A stretch of 64,000 nt of DNA from contig OY978097.1 of the NCBI GenBank assembly GCA_963854735.1, forward strand, positions 3,038,001-3,102,000, given 5' to 3'. This document shows positions 35,802-46,345 of this stretch, piece by piece (position 1 is the stretch's first letter; every line of letters starts with the position of its first letter). This DNA is from Marvania coccoides (Eukaryota > Chlorophyta > Trebouxiophyceae > Chlorellales > Chlorellaceae). The notes beneath the pieces are model-generated. The model did no database searches. It saw only the letters and a list, made by a program, of their open reading frames with translations, and had not been told where the DNA came from. Made by a program: the position numbers and the translations under genes.

Positions 35802-36676
35802 TTACGTGGCATCGTCCACGAAGCAGGAGCCGAACGCATAGTACTTGTTGATCGCCGCCACCAGCATCTGGCAGAAATCCCTGACTGAGGCGCGAATTGC
35901 GTCGCTGACAGGCGCCTCGTCCACCTTGCGAATCTCAAAGTTTTTGCCCTGAATCTCCTCAGCATTGCCCTCCAGCATGGGGAATCCATCTGAAAAGAGA
36001 GAAAAGGGGAGAGGGGTCAGTTGACGTTGCTGGGGGCTCAGAAAAATTAAAATGTATTCATCCTCCCGAGGCAACTAAAACTAGTTGCACTCACTAGGCA
36101 ACAGACCTGCACCCCGCCCAATCCACTCGTGCTTGAGGGTGACTTCCTCGTCGAACGCCACCCTGACGTCGGTGGCGCTGACGCCGTCCCTCAGGAAGGA
36201 GACGGTGAAGCCCCAGACGGACTCGCCGCGCATGTAGGGAGTCACCTGCATTGAAATCGAGGGTTTGGATGAGGAATTGGGGGTCGAAACGTTGAATTAA
36301 GGTTGGAATAGGGGTAAAATGAAACACCCACCTTGCAAGGGCAGCCAATGTTGGCCATTCCATTTTCCTGCACCTCGATGTAAGACCACCGGAGCAGCTG
36401 GTCGATGAGATCGACGCGGGGGATGAAGGCAGGGATCTCTACCTTTGAGATCAGCTTGCCAATCTCCGCCTGGGCAGCGTGAGCGACCTGCAGCGAGGCT
36501 CGCTTCGAATGTGATGTTCCGAAAGGCCGGGAGATGAGAGTTTTGGCCGAGCCGGTCTGCCTGCCGCTTGTTCCAGCACTGACAAACACCGGCTTTTCGG
36601 CGCGAGGCGCCCTGCGGCTGGCTGGCTGCACAACACTGCACGGCAACGAGGCTGCCATTCGGGCGGTCTGCATCAT
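35802..36676 (-). CDS. Conserved-looking plastid-targeted protein of unknown function
   Basis: About 223 residues from exons 36676-36332, 36245-36107 and 35989-35802. The N-terminus (MMQTARMAASLPCSVVQPAS... rich in Ser, Arg, Ala, Thr, almost no acids until about residue 60) fits a chloroplast transit peptide. The mature part has strongly patterned blocks: EIPAFIPRVDLIDQLLRWSY, NIGCPCKVTPYMRGESVWGF, VAFDEEVTLKHEWIGRGADG, and a C-terminal RDFCQMLVAAINKYYAFGS. These read like a well-conserved compact domain, but I cannot name the family. The RGADGFP join fixes the second intron donor as GTCTGT. Probably stromal; no membrane segment. Confidence 0.7.
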
Positions 36677-37024
36677 GCGGCCCGCTGTGTGAATCGAACG
36701 ACAACGCGTGATCAAAATAAATAGAAATTGAAGATTTGACAATGCGCGTTTGTGGGAGGACTTCGGCTTGATAATAGATGAAAAGAAATTGGGCTGAAAA
36801 ATGAGGCCTCCTAATACAATTGTAAACACATTTACATATTAAAACACGTGTGAACGTGTTGCTGGGGTGCAGAAGAGCGAGAAAGATTATGTTGTCGGGA
36901 GGATAAAAAAATTCAATGTTTTCACATCGAATTACTTGCGGACCAGGACCTGGTTCGCTCTTTTCATTTCGTAATGGCATCCATGTGCGAGTTGCGCATC
37001 GTGAGCTGAGCTGTATCACCCCGC
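36677..37024. promoter_or_regulatory. Divergent promoter region, plastid protein / SET gene
   Basis: 348 nt between divergent starts, AT-rich on its left part. It must hold both promoters. No element is assigned. Confidence 0.45.
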
Positions 37025-38595
37025 ATGGCTTCCTGGACACGCTTTGGGGGTGAGTGGAGAAAAAAATGGGCTCCGACCAGAGTACCGGTTGCTGGATTCC
37101 TCTCAACTCAAGAATGTGCTGTACAGAAACGACAAAGCTGTGACTATTGACGACGATGCTGCCGGCCAAGCGCTGTACTTGGAACTGCAGGCAGCAGAGT
37201 CCAACGGCCTTTCTTCATTTTCTCAACAACCGGTAAGCAATCAATATAGTCTTGTGTGTGTGGTATTTCAATGTGCCTTTGGGTGGGGAGAGAGAGGTAT
37301 TATTCGCAATTTCCACCCTTTACTAATTTTGAATGTACGTTTTTACGCAGGTTGTGTGCGCAGTGATTCCTGGACAAGGTCGGGGGCTGGTGGCCACCCA
37401 AAACATTCGACCCGGGCACCCCCTCGTCACCCTCCCCTTCCAAGCAGTCATCACCCCGCAGCGGGCGCTGCAGCTCTCAAGCTTGCGCCCGCTTTTAGCA
37501 GCATCGCCGACACTTGAAGAAAGCGCGCTGTCGGATTGGACGCTGATGGCTGTGTGGCTCGCTGAGCTCCTTTCTTTGTCTCCAGGTAGCACCTACGCTG
37601 CAGTGCTGCCGCAGTTCACGGGGTGTGTGTTGGAGTGGAGCGAAAAAGAAGTGGAATTGCTACGAGGGTCACTTTTATATTCGACAGCGGTGGAAATCCG
37701 GGCAGCTGCCGCAGCCGCATGGGCGCAGCTGTCGCCTATCGTGGCGCAAGCAGAAGCAGCCGGCCTTCTTCCGGCAAATGCCGTAACGTCAGAAACGTTG
37801 AGCCATTCATTTTCGCTGCTGCTGTCGCGGCTTGTGCGCTTCGATGACGTACCTGGGGTGGGCACCGTAGACGCGATATGCCCATGGGCCGACCTGGTCA
37901 ACCACGACTGCAGCTGCACTTCATTTCTGCGGTACGACGCTTCCTCATCTTCAGTGGTGCTGCTGGCTGACAGAACCTACGCCCCTGGCGACCAAGTTTT
38001 CGCTTCCTATGGGCAGAAAACGAGCGGGCAGCTGCTGCTGAGCTACGGATTCCTGCCTGAGGAAGGCAGCAACCCGCACGACGGCTGTCTCCTGACTGTT
38101 GACCTTGCCAAATTTCAACACAGCGGGAGTGAACTGGCATGGAAGATTGCAGCGCTGGAAGCGCGAGGCATGGAGTCCACCAGGGTGTTTCCGCTACGCA
38201 TCGTGGCGGCGCCAGAAGGGCTGCTGCGGTTTGCTGCGTTTGCAGCGCTGTCTGTGGACTGCGCGGCAGCGACAGAGCGGCTGTGCGAAGAGTTGTTGGG
38301 CGACGGAAGGAGCGACGCTGCGGTGGAGCTGGAGGCGCATTTTGTTGGACTGGAAGCAGCGGTGGGGCTGTGCAAGGCCGCGTTGGCAGGGTACCACCAA
38401 CCGCTAGACACAAATAAAGCCGAGCTTGATGAGCTGCGGCAAAGGGGGGACGGCTCGAGGAGAGCAGCTGTGCTGCAGGTGCTGGTGCAGGAGCAGCGGG
38501 TGCTGAGCCGCATCAGTTTCATTTTGCAGGGGCAGCTGCGGGAGCTGCGTAAGCGCGGCGGCGGTGGTGGTAATGGGCTAGGGAAACGAAGATAA
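37025..38595 (+). CDS. SET-domain lysine methyltransferase with Rubisco-LSMT-type C-terminus
   Basis: About 473 residues. Exons 37081-37232 and 37351-38595 are solid; the first exon (37025-37049) is inferred. The class is SETD3/SETD6/Rubisco-LSMT, which methylates lysine (or His for SETD3) on non-histone proteins. Visible: VIPGQGRGLVATQNIRPGHP at the SET start, the core ICPWADLVNHDCSCTSF with the NH(S/D)C knot motif, and DQVFASYGQKTSGQLLLSYG with the catalytic YG. A helical substrate-binding C-terminal domain follows to about residue 460. To reach an ATG in frame a 31-nt intron (37050-37080) is needed, giving MASWTRFGEYRLLDSS. If that is wrong, the true start lies in an upstream exon. Target unknown. 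Confidence 0.85.
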
Positions 38596-38891
38596 TGACT
38601 ACTTTTACATTTAGATGATAGTTTACAAATTATTTAATTTACAAGGAAGAAAACTGAAATTCAAAAGAGCTGGGATTTGTACAGAACAGTACGCCACAGA
38701 AAGCGTACACGCCGTGGGGACTACAGGCGGCGTGACCATACGCCTGTAGACTTTGCAAAATTGGTTGGTTGATCGAGCCGCCAGACATCCGACGCCGATT
38801 CAAAGCAGAAAAAAAAAAGCTTGCTGGTGCGCTCCATCGACAATAGCAGTAAAACCTTAATACTGTACAAGCCAACCAGTATCTTGCTGTT

Positions 38892-39727
38892 TTAATAATC
38901 AATAGCTTCCAGGTCGCTGAGTGTTTCTAGTCGCTCCCTGGTCAATTCCTGGCGCTGGGCAGCGTCCGCATCTCCCAGCACCGGCGTGGATTCCTTCAAC
39001 AGCTCAGCGATACTATTTACGCCACCACAGGGAACGTCTACCCACGAAAAACAGCCCCAGAAGTCATCTTGCTGGTCCACAACCACAGGGGCGTTCAACC
39101 TGAAGATCGATGGTAAGAAGAAAGAGCGTTTAGCGCGTGTCTTTTGCAGAAAATTTCCATGGAAACACGATGACTGACAATTTGCTAAAACTAAACTCAC
39201 CTGTGGCAGCGCACTTCCATGACGGTCAGTGCCTGCTTTGGCCGCCATCGCAACCTCGCAGCCAGAAAGTCGGGGCCGTAGACGTGCATTGGATCCAGGG
39301 CAGCAAGCACAGCAGGGTCCATACTCTTCCAAGCCCCCGTAACCTCCGCCACACAGCTAAAAGTCAGCCTAGGCTCCGCTTTGGGGTCGAAAACGCACTG
39401 CGCTGCGTACTTTGCTTGCGCATCCGGCTTCAGCAGGGCTGCGTTGGTGTGGAATGCGGTGGGGAAGAGCAGAAAGGCCGGGGATTGAGGGGCAAACGTC
39501 CCCTCTTTGATGCCGCCCTTGCGGAGGAGGACGGACTGGTCGCCGGCGGCCAGGGCGCTGACGACGGGGGCCCACTCTTTGAGAGCGGGTACAGTGCCGC
39601 TGCTGCTATTGCACGCTGTTGTTTTAGCAGCGGGGCGGCTTTTAATGGCGGTGGTTGCAGGGAGACGTCGGAGCGCGCTAAACCCCTGAGGCAGGGGTTT
39701 GGGATGCATTAAGAGTGCATTGCACAT
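38892..39727 (-). CDS. DUF1802 family protein, organelle-targeted
   Basis: About 244 residues, exons 39727-39201 and 39099-38892. DUF1802 proteins occur in cyanobacteria, other bacteria and plastid-bearing eukaryotes; function unknown. The family opening is clear: ALKEWAPVVSALAAGDQSVL then LRKGGIKEGTFAPQSPAFLL and FPTAFHTNAALLKP. The conserved W and R residues of the second half (RLRWRPKQALTVMEVRCHRL, DDFWGCFSWVDVP) are coded across the intron. About 45 leading residues (HPKPLPQGFSALRRLPATTA...) are basic and Ser/Ala-rich, consistent with a plastid transit peptide. A second ATG at 39709 is an alternative start. Confidence 0.8.
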
Positions 39728-40441
39728 GTTAATTGGCTAATTGCCTCAAACAATTCAGAAAGTTAAGGTAAAATAATAAAATAAAATAATAATTGGAATG
39801 AGGCGATCAGTTTCGTGCTGGCGAATGAAGCGCAAGGTCATGAGAGCCTTCTTCTAAATAGATAATGCCATCAGAATGCGCGTTGATATAAAATTAGCAC
39901 GCCAAATGAACCGAATTGCGATTAAATCGTTTATTATTATTATTGGAAGCTGAAGGGTAGGTGATGTCTTGTTTTTTTCCCAATCCTTTTCTCACTCTGT
40001 TATTCATTTGCGAGCAGAGCATGTTCGTTCGCATGTGGAGCAGCTCAACATGAATATCTGTTAAACACAATAAAACGTATCGGTATATTTCAGTATTTAC
40101 CCGCAATTGTATCTATGCCTGCCATGCCGATGCTGAAGTCTTGACGAATGCTTAGAGTGTGTAAACTCAAAATCAGATCAGGCAGGGGGGAGATGTCGCT
40201 CAGAGTCGTGACTGCCGCCTTCTTAGCCCTTAAATTTGAAGTGCAAAAATATCACATAAATTTTCTCTCGTGAACAAAAAAAATTGGGATGGGTGGGACT
40301 ATTAATTGGACTCAAACAAACAAGCATCAGCGCTCAAAATAAAAATAAAATTTCGTTGTGCGTTTTCCCCCGCCAGCCAGATTCAGACTCGACCTAATCA
40401 TTATGGCTGTGTTGTGTTAACCAGGTTCCGCTCCACACCAT
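39728..40441. other. Spacer: DUF1802 promoter and epimerase 3' UTR
   Basis: About 700 nt, AT-rich, no supported gene, RNA or mobile element. One short open frame (minus, 70 codons near 39894-40106) lacks any feature of a real gene. Confidence 0.5.
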
Positions 40442-42301
40442 CTAAGGGCGCTTGCTGTTCTTGATGCCTTTGATGGCCGCAGCGTAGTCCTTGGCGCCTG
40501 GAAGAAGGGGAAAAAAGGAGAGTGATTCAAAGAAACTGACTAAATTGGCAATGAGAAGTCAAGCAATAGCTTAAGCGAGATTGAATAACGAACCGTAGAC
40601 TCCGGACCCTGACACAATCGCGTTCGCTCCCACTTCAATGACCTTCCAGGCGTTCTCGGGGGTGACGCCACCGTCAACCTGAAATTGGAATATTTAACAA
40701 ATGTTAAAATACGGCGTGAATCTTTATGCGTTAAAGCTAATAAACGTTGTTTAGACCGGATTTATAATGTCTCACCTCGATCCAGGGGTTGACGCCGCGC
40801 TCATTGCACATGGCCTTGAGCTTGCGGATCTTGTCCACCTGGCTCTCGATGAACTTCTGGCCACCGAAGCCGGGGTTCACGCTCATGATGAGCACGAGAT
40901 CGACGTCGTTGAGGACCTCCTCGATGGCGGAGAGGGAGGTGCCGGGGTTGAGCACCACGCCGGCCTTGCAGCCCAGGTCCTTGATCTGGTAGACGACGCG
41001 GTGCAGGTGGGTAGTGGAGGAGGTCTCGGCGTGCACGGAGATGATGTCAGCGCCAGCTTTGGCGAAGTCGGCAACATAGTTCTCAGGCTGCTCAATCTGC
41101 AGAAAAAAGGGCAATAAAGAAAGGGTGTCGGCTTATTTGCATGGTGTTGCATGAAGTATATGCACATTTACAAAGCTTTAATTCATTAAAAAGAAGTAAT
41201 TTCTTTGTGCTTACCATCAAGTGGACGTCCATCGGTAAGTCAGACACCCCGCGGATTGCATTCAGCACGAGAGGGCCTATGGTGATGTGAAGGGGAACGC
41301 TCGAAGAGGTCAGATGTGTGCGCTTCTTCCGGATGGGGTGGGGGGAAAAGATGAACAGTAGACGTCTACTTTTCTACAAAATAAACAGAAACCTCAGACT
41401 CACCAATTGTGATGTTGGGCACGAATTTGCCTGGGCACGAATTATGCATTTTTAGAGAAGGAGAGAGAGGTCAGAGGGATATCCAGAAATAAAGTTTGAC
41501 AACACTACGACATTATATTTAAACTCACCGTCCATGACATCTGCGTTAGGATACAATATATGGATATGAAGAGAATGGGAGGGTTAGTATGGGTTTAGAT
41601 AACCAGGAAAGAAGAGACAGCAGAATACGAATAAATATAATATTAAAAAAAAGTCCTCAATGTCAGGTTTTTAGAATAATACAAAAAGGCTAACACACCG
41701 ACGTGGATCCAGTCGCACCTGCAAAAAAAGAAAAAAAAAAGATTTGGATGAATATTTGAAAGGATAAAAGGCATTATTTCAAGTTCGCTGCACCGACTCG
41801 GTTTCAAACTCTGAATTGTTCCAAGGGATAACGCTGGCTACCCTCTCTTCACCCGGAAAATAATCTTACCCAGCCTTATCGACATCTTCGATCTGAATTG
41901 AAGAAGGAACCGGATCATTTTGTCAGTCTTCATGCTGAAGGAGGGGCGACAAGGAGAGAAGCGACAAACAATACAGGACAATGATGATACAAGCCCGCCA
42001 AGTTCACCTGCTGGCCCAGCTTGGCGAAGTTGGCAGACAGGATGGAGGGAGAGACCTGCGAGAATTGTGTGCGAGACGAAATTGGTGAGGGCAAACGCAC
42101 AATAAAAGAGATTGGTGATGGGGGCTGTCCGAGCTGACGAAAATGCCCAATGCGGTATTCCCAGCTTACCATGATGTCATTCTTGGAGCACTTGTCCACG
42201 CGGCTGTTGGCGCAGACCTTCACGGAGGCCCTTGCGGCACGGGGAGTGCGGACGGAAGCCGTGAAGGCGGTCTTCTGGGAGGAGAGGACGGCGCGCTGCA
42301 T
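40442..42301 (-). CDS. RPE: Ribulose-phosphate 3-epimerase, chloroplast
   Basis: Interconverts ribulose 5-phosphate and xylulose 5-phosphate in the Calvin cycle and pentose-phosphate pathway. 261 residues from ten exons: 42301-42170, 42055-42008, 41892-41870, 41718-41699, 41540-41529, 41430-41404, 41276-41215, 41096-40776, 40678-40594, 40497-40442. The first exon is a transit peptide ([20 protein letters not shown]...). Spliced motifs: [64 protein letters not shown] and [20 protein letters not shown]. All metal and active-site residues (His, Asp, His, Asp) are present. Exons 3-6 are only 23, 20, 12 and 27 nt long. Introns are 96-158 nt. Starts 200 nt or less from the divergent BASS gene. Confidence 0.95.
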
Positions 42302-42499
42302 ATTGTCGGGCTGCTGAATCAAATCTCGATGATCAAAATGAGGTATTGATGGCGGAAAAAACATGTTTTATCTTGTAAAGTGGGCGAAGAAAGTTTTTTT
42401 AATTTTCAAGCCCAATTTCTGCGCACTCAATGCCGTGTTTTCCGATATCGCATCATATTTATATACAGCATGCATGCATCAATACAACAAACGCGGCAA
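42302..42499. promoter_or_regulatory. Compact divergent promoter RPE / BASS with TATA-like box
   Basis: Under 200 nt separate the divergent starts of the plastid epimerase and the BASS-type transporter. A TATTTATATA-type element at about 42456-42464 is on the transporter side. It lies only a few bases before the first ATG (42470), so the second ATG (42500) is the better start. Shared light or carbon control is possible but not shown. Confidence 0.5.
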
Positions 42500-43868
42500 A
42501 TGCCGCGGATCAGCTCTCGTTTAAATTCGATCAATTGTCCGTTCATAAAAAATTCCCATCGGGCCTCTTTGCCAGCACCCGTCACCTTCAAACCTCCCGA
42601 ATATTTAAATAAAAATAAATTGGGCGGCAATCGTCCCAATTCCTCAACCCGCCATCATCGCAGCAGAGGGGCGCTCAGCTGTCGGGCGGCAGCCAACACC
42701 CCACAAAATAGCAGCGGTCCAGCAGCCTCCATCCTCAAATTCTTCGACGCCAATTTCATTTCTCTGGGCCTCCTCAGCGCCATTGCCTTGGGGTGGCTCT
42801 TTCCAGGGCCAGGCACTTTTGCTGCCGCCCACAACCTGCAATTCTTTTCCACCGTGGGCATCTTCACGGTGTCGGGCATCCTCTTGCAACGCGGCGAAGC
42901 GCTGGCCGCCCTTCGCAGCCCCCTGGCGCTCGCGTACGGCGTGGCTTCGATCCTTTTTCTCACTCCGCTCGCAGCGTTTGCTTGCCTTCGATTGCCGCTC
43001 GACCCTCCTGCCATGGCACTGGGCCTGGCGGTGTTTTGCTGCGTGCCCACCACACTCTCCACTTGCGTCACCCTCACCAACGCCTGCGCTGGGAACTCAG
43101 CTGTTGCGCTTCTACTGGTAGTGGTCACCAACGTGCTGGGCGTGTTCACGCTGCCAGCAACGCTGGGGTGGGTGCTGGGGGCGGCGGGCAAGAGCATGGC
43201 GTTCGATCAGAGGGCGCTGTTTGTATCGCTGGTGAAGACGGTGTTGCTGCCGCTGCTCTTTGGAGTGGCCCTGCAAGTTGGCGTCCCTGGTAAGCTTCGT
43301 TTAGTCATTTAAAATAATACATGCTTGTACTATTTAACTTTAAATTAATTAAATTAAAAAAAAAAACTGCTCCTTGTTGAATGTGTCCTGTATGTCAATT
43401 TTTCATGTCGTAGGTTTGTCACAGTGGCGACAAACGAACCGTAAGCTGCTGTCGTACGTCTCCACAGGGCTTCTGTGCTTCGTGCCATGGATGCAGCTCA
43501 GTCTGGCCTCCAGCCAGAAGCTGCCGCTGTCGCCAAAATCCGTGCTGGCAGCTGCAGCTGCTGGGGCAGCCCTTCACGTTGTGTACCTGGCCCTCAATTC
43601 CGTATTTATCAACGCGGTGCGCTTCAGCGCCACTGAACCCGAGAACGCGGCCATTCGCAAGGCGCTGGTGCTGTGCTGCAGCGAAAAGACGCTGCCCATT
43701 GCTGTGGCGGTGGTTGGGCAGCTTGCAGCAGCAAGTGGGGCAGCTGCGGGGATGGCGGTGGTGCCTTGCGTCGCTGGACACCTAGTGCAGATTGCCATTG
43801 ACTCTGCATTGGTGGGACGATGGAACAAGCGCGATCAGGAGGCAGCACTGAAGTTAGCTGCTGCATGA
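42500..43868 (+). CDS. BASS-family (bile acid:sodium symporter-like) plastid transporter
   Basis: About 414 residues, exons 42500-43289 and 43414-43868. Family proteins in plant plastid envelopes move organic anions; BASS2, for example, takes pyruvate. This one resembles the SBF-like/BASS4 branch, whose substrate is not settled. A basic, Ser/Asn-rich leader of about 70 residues is followed by about ten hydrophobic helices. Recognisable blocks: FFDANFISLGLLSAIALGWL, FFSTVGIFTVSGILLQRGEA, GLAVFCCVPTTLSTCVTLTN (the crossover-helix region), CAGNSAVALLLVVVTNVLGV, and in exon 2 CCSEKTLPIAVAVVGQL. The start at 42500 is preferred over 42470 because a TATA-like box lies just before the latter. Confidence 0.88.
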
Positions 43869-43960
43869 AGAAGCATTTTTTTTATTTTTATTTTCTCTTG
43901 TGTATGTTTCATATTCATGTTTTCCCCCTCCTTTTTTTTTGGTTCGACACTGTTATTTTA

Positions 43961-43965
43961 TTACA
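43961..43965 (-). terminator. Putative TGTAA poly(A) signal of aldo-keto reductase
   Basis: TTACA on the plus strand reads TGTAA on the minus strand. It lies 26 nt past the stop codon of the aldo-keto reductase gene. Confidence 0.5.
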
Positions 43966-43990
43966 GAGCTTGAATTTCATATTAAAAGTT

Positions 43991-45667
43991 CTATTGTTGC
44001 TGTGTCTTGCGCTTTGACCTCATCCAACTGGAGAGCCGATTACCAAAGCCGCCGCCTGTAGCTGCCGGCGCTGCTGCATGCTGCTCCTTCCCGCCGCTTT
44101 TTCCTTTCTTTCCACCAGATCCCATTACGTTTTCCTCTTCTGTTGGCCCAGGCCCAGGCCCAAGCCCAGCGCTGCTGCTGTCGCTGCTGCCGCTGCTGCC
44201 GCTGCTGCCGCTGCTGCCGCTGCTGCCGCTGCTGCCGCTGCTGCCGCTGCTGCCGCTGCCGCCAATCGGCAGTGCATGGGACTCGATCTTGGGCCCCGGG
44301 TCGCTCACCACCTCGTAGCTGCTGTCCCCGCTCGACGCGTTTTTGCCCAGCTCCGGCACCTCCGTGGGCGTAAACATCTCAGCAGAGGAATCAACACCAA
44401 CTTTATTTTCTCCCGCCTCCGGCTCGTCCCACAGGTCTTCCAGCGTGCGGTAAGGGCCCTTGGGGTTCAGCCACATCGCGCCATTCACCATGCGCTGCTG
44501 GAAAGCCAGGGAAGAGAGCGCCGCAAAGTCCTGGCTGCTGAGTTCCCAGTCCAGCACGTCCATGTTGCTGCGCAAGCGGTCGGGGTTGGTGGATTTGGGG
44601 ATGACCGAGGTGCCGTGCTGCAGCGCCCAGCGCACAAGCACCTGGCCCACGTTACGTCCCGTTCTGGCAGCGATATCCAGCACGGCGGGGTCCTTCATCA
44701 GCACAGCGGGGACCTTGCGGGGGAAGATGGACTCGCTGTCAGGGGAGCCCAGCGGGGAGAAAGCGGTGACGTGGATGTTTTGTTGAGCGCACCACGTAAT
44801 GAGCGCGTCGTTGCGGTGATAGGGGTGGATCTCCACCTGGCAGACGGAGGGCAGAATATCAGCGTATTCCGTGATTTCTGCTAGTTTGGCAGCTGAGAAG
44901 TTGGAGGTGCCGATGGAGCGCACCAGGCCATCGCGCACCAGCGCCTCCATGGCGCGCCAAGTGTCCTTAGTAGTTGGAAGCAGATCATCACCTACACTAC
45001 CGGTCACAGGCCAGTGAATCTGCATTGGAAAAGAAGAATCAGGCTGTACAATTCGGGACCAATAAAACAATTTGTTCCTCTTAGAGAGAGAAGAAGAAAC
45101 TAATCAAATCACAGGTTCACTTCAACACAAACTCACCATGTAGAGGTCGAGGTATTCCAGCTTGAGCGCCTTCAGGGACCGCAAACACGCGGCCCTCACC
45201 CTCTCTGCGCTGTGGTCATTGTTCCACACCTTTGAGCATATGAACAGCTCAGAGCGGTCCACAAGCTTGCGGGAAAGCACGTGCTCCAGCGCCTCGCCCA
45301 CCTCCTCTTCGTTCTGGTACACGCTGGCGCAGTCAATGTGGCGGTACCCCGCTTGCAAGGCGACGTGCACCGCCGACCGGACCTGCCCGCGCTCCGCTTT
45401 CCAAGTGCCGAGCCCCACAGCTGGGATGGTGTGGCCGTTGCGCAGATTGAAGCGCGGCATGCCGGGAAATCTGCGGTAGAGCGCCATCTCAGCCTTGCGC
45501 AAAGCTTCGGGGCGGGCCGCCAGCTCTCGGCGCTCCGCCTCTTGAGCAGCGGCCCAATCCTCGGCGGGAACTTGATTGACTTCCCCAAAGTCGAAATATG
45601 CTAGCTTTGAGCCGGGAGGCACGCCTGCCCCCCGGTATTTCTGATGCCATTGCTGAGTCCCAGCCAT
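43991..45667 (-). CDS. Aldo-keto reductase with long low-complexity C-terminal tail
   Basis: About 519 residues, exons 45667-45137 and 45019-43991. NAD(P)H-dependent reductase of carbonyl compounds, (beta/alpha)8 barrel. Tetrad regions: Asp and Tyr in YRHIDCASVYQNEEEVGEAL, Lys in ELFICSKVWNNDHS, His in YLDLYMIHWPVTGSV (created by the splice). Cofactor-binding SIGTSNFSAAKLAEI, HRNDALITWC and the typical GTSVIPKSTNPDRLRSN are present. The barrel ends at about residue 380, with LDWELSSQDFAALSSLAFQQ just before. A 100-residue tail follows: Ser/Glu/Pro-rich, then a (GSS)n run, then a basic end (RSKRKTQQQ). The tail and a ~70-residue N-terminal extension are unusual for the family. Substrate not predictable. 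Confidence 0.88.
44168..44262 (-). repeat. 9-bp tandem repeat coding (Gly-Ser-Ser)n
   Basis: About ten copies of GCTGCCGCT on the plus strand, in frame with the aldo-keto reductase tail. Copies are almost identical, which points to recent expansion by slippage. Confidence 0.85.
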
Positions 45668-46345
45668 TTTTTTAGGCCAGCTGTGCAGCGTTTCGACGAT
45701 CTTCAAATGTTTAAAATGTCTCTTAGTCTGTCATAACGGCTTTTGCACGCTTCGATAGCCCTAGGATCGAGCGATTGTCTTGAGTCAACCAAAGTTTGAC
45801 TAAACTAATTTGAAAGAGGAGCAGCATTGCCGGACTTCAAACGTTGTTGGCTAATACCCATTGTTTTCTATTCTATTTTGAACAGCTGGCCTTCTTTTCA
45901 GAGGTTGTTAATGCCTCTGCTGCTAAGCAGGATCACAATTGCACCACACCTTTGAAATGCCCCACTTTTGTGGGTTCCCATTCACTTCAAATTGCACGCA
46001 CAATTAAATTGAAGGTAGTCATTTGACGCCTGGTGACAAATGAGCAAAACATTCTTCAGAGGTACAGGTTGTACATTTCTTGTGTCTCTGTTATTTCGCT
46101 TGTCCTTACTCGTTTTGCCTAATAACAAGCCAACTGCATCTATTTTATTTGTCAGCGGGTGCGACGGTCTATTCGACGACGGGATTTCTCGTCGCTGAAC
46201 GACGGGAGTAGATCCGAATATAAACAAGTTGCTCGGCTCGGCAGCACTGAGAGTGCACAAATTGCGCATATCCGAACGTTTGTGAGCCTCAAATCGGCAG
46301 CAACTGCTGTTATTTTACACCGACGCGCTCTCCACACCACCCAAG
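45668..46345. promoter_or_regulatory. Divergent intergenic region, aldo-keto reductase / SCAMP
   Basis: Holds the promoters of both neighbours. AT-rich, no gene, no clear TATA box or repeat. The frame upstream of SCAMP is open but Arg/Ser-rich and is most likely 5' UTR. Confidence 0.5.

Noticed and set aside
44168..44262. Tandem array resembling a CRISPR or satellite
   Set aside because: Direct 9-bp copies with no spacers, in frame in a eukaryotic gene; a coding minisatellite.
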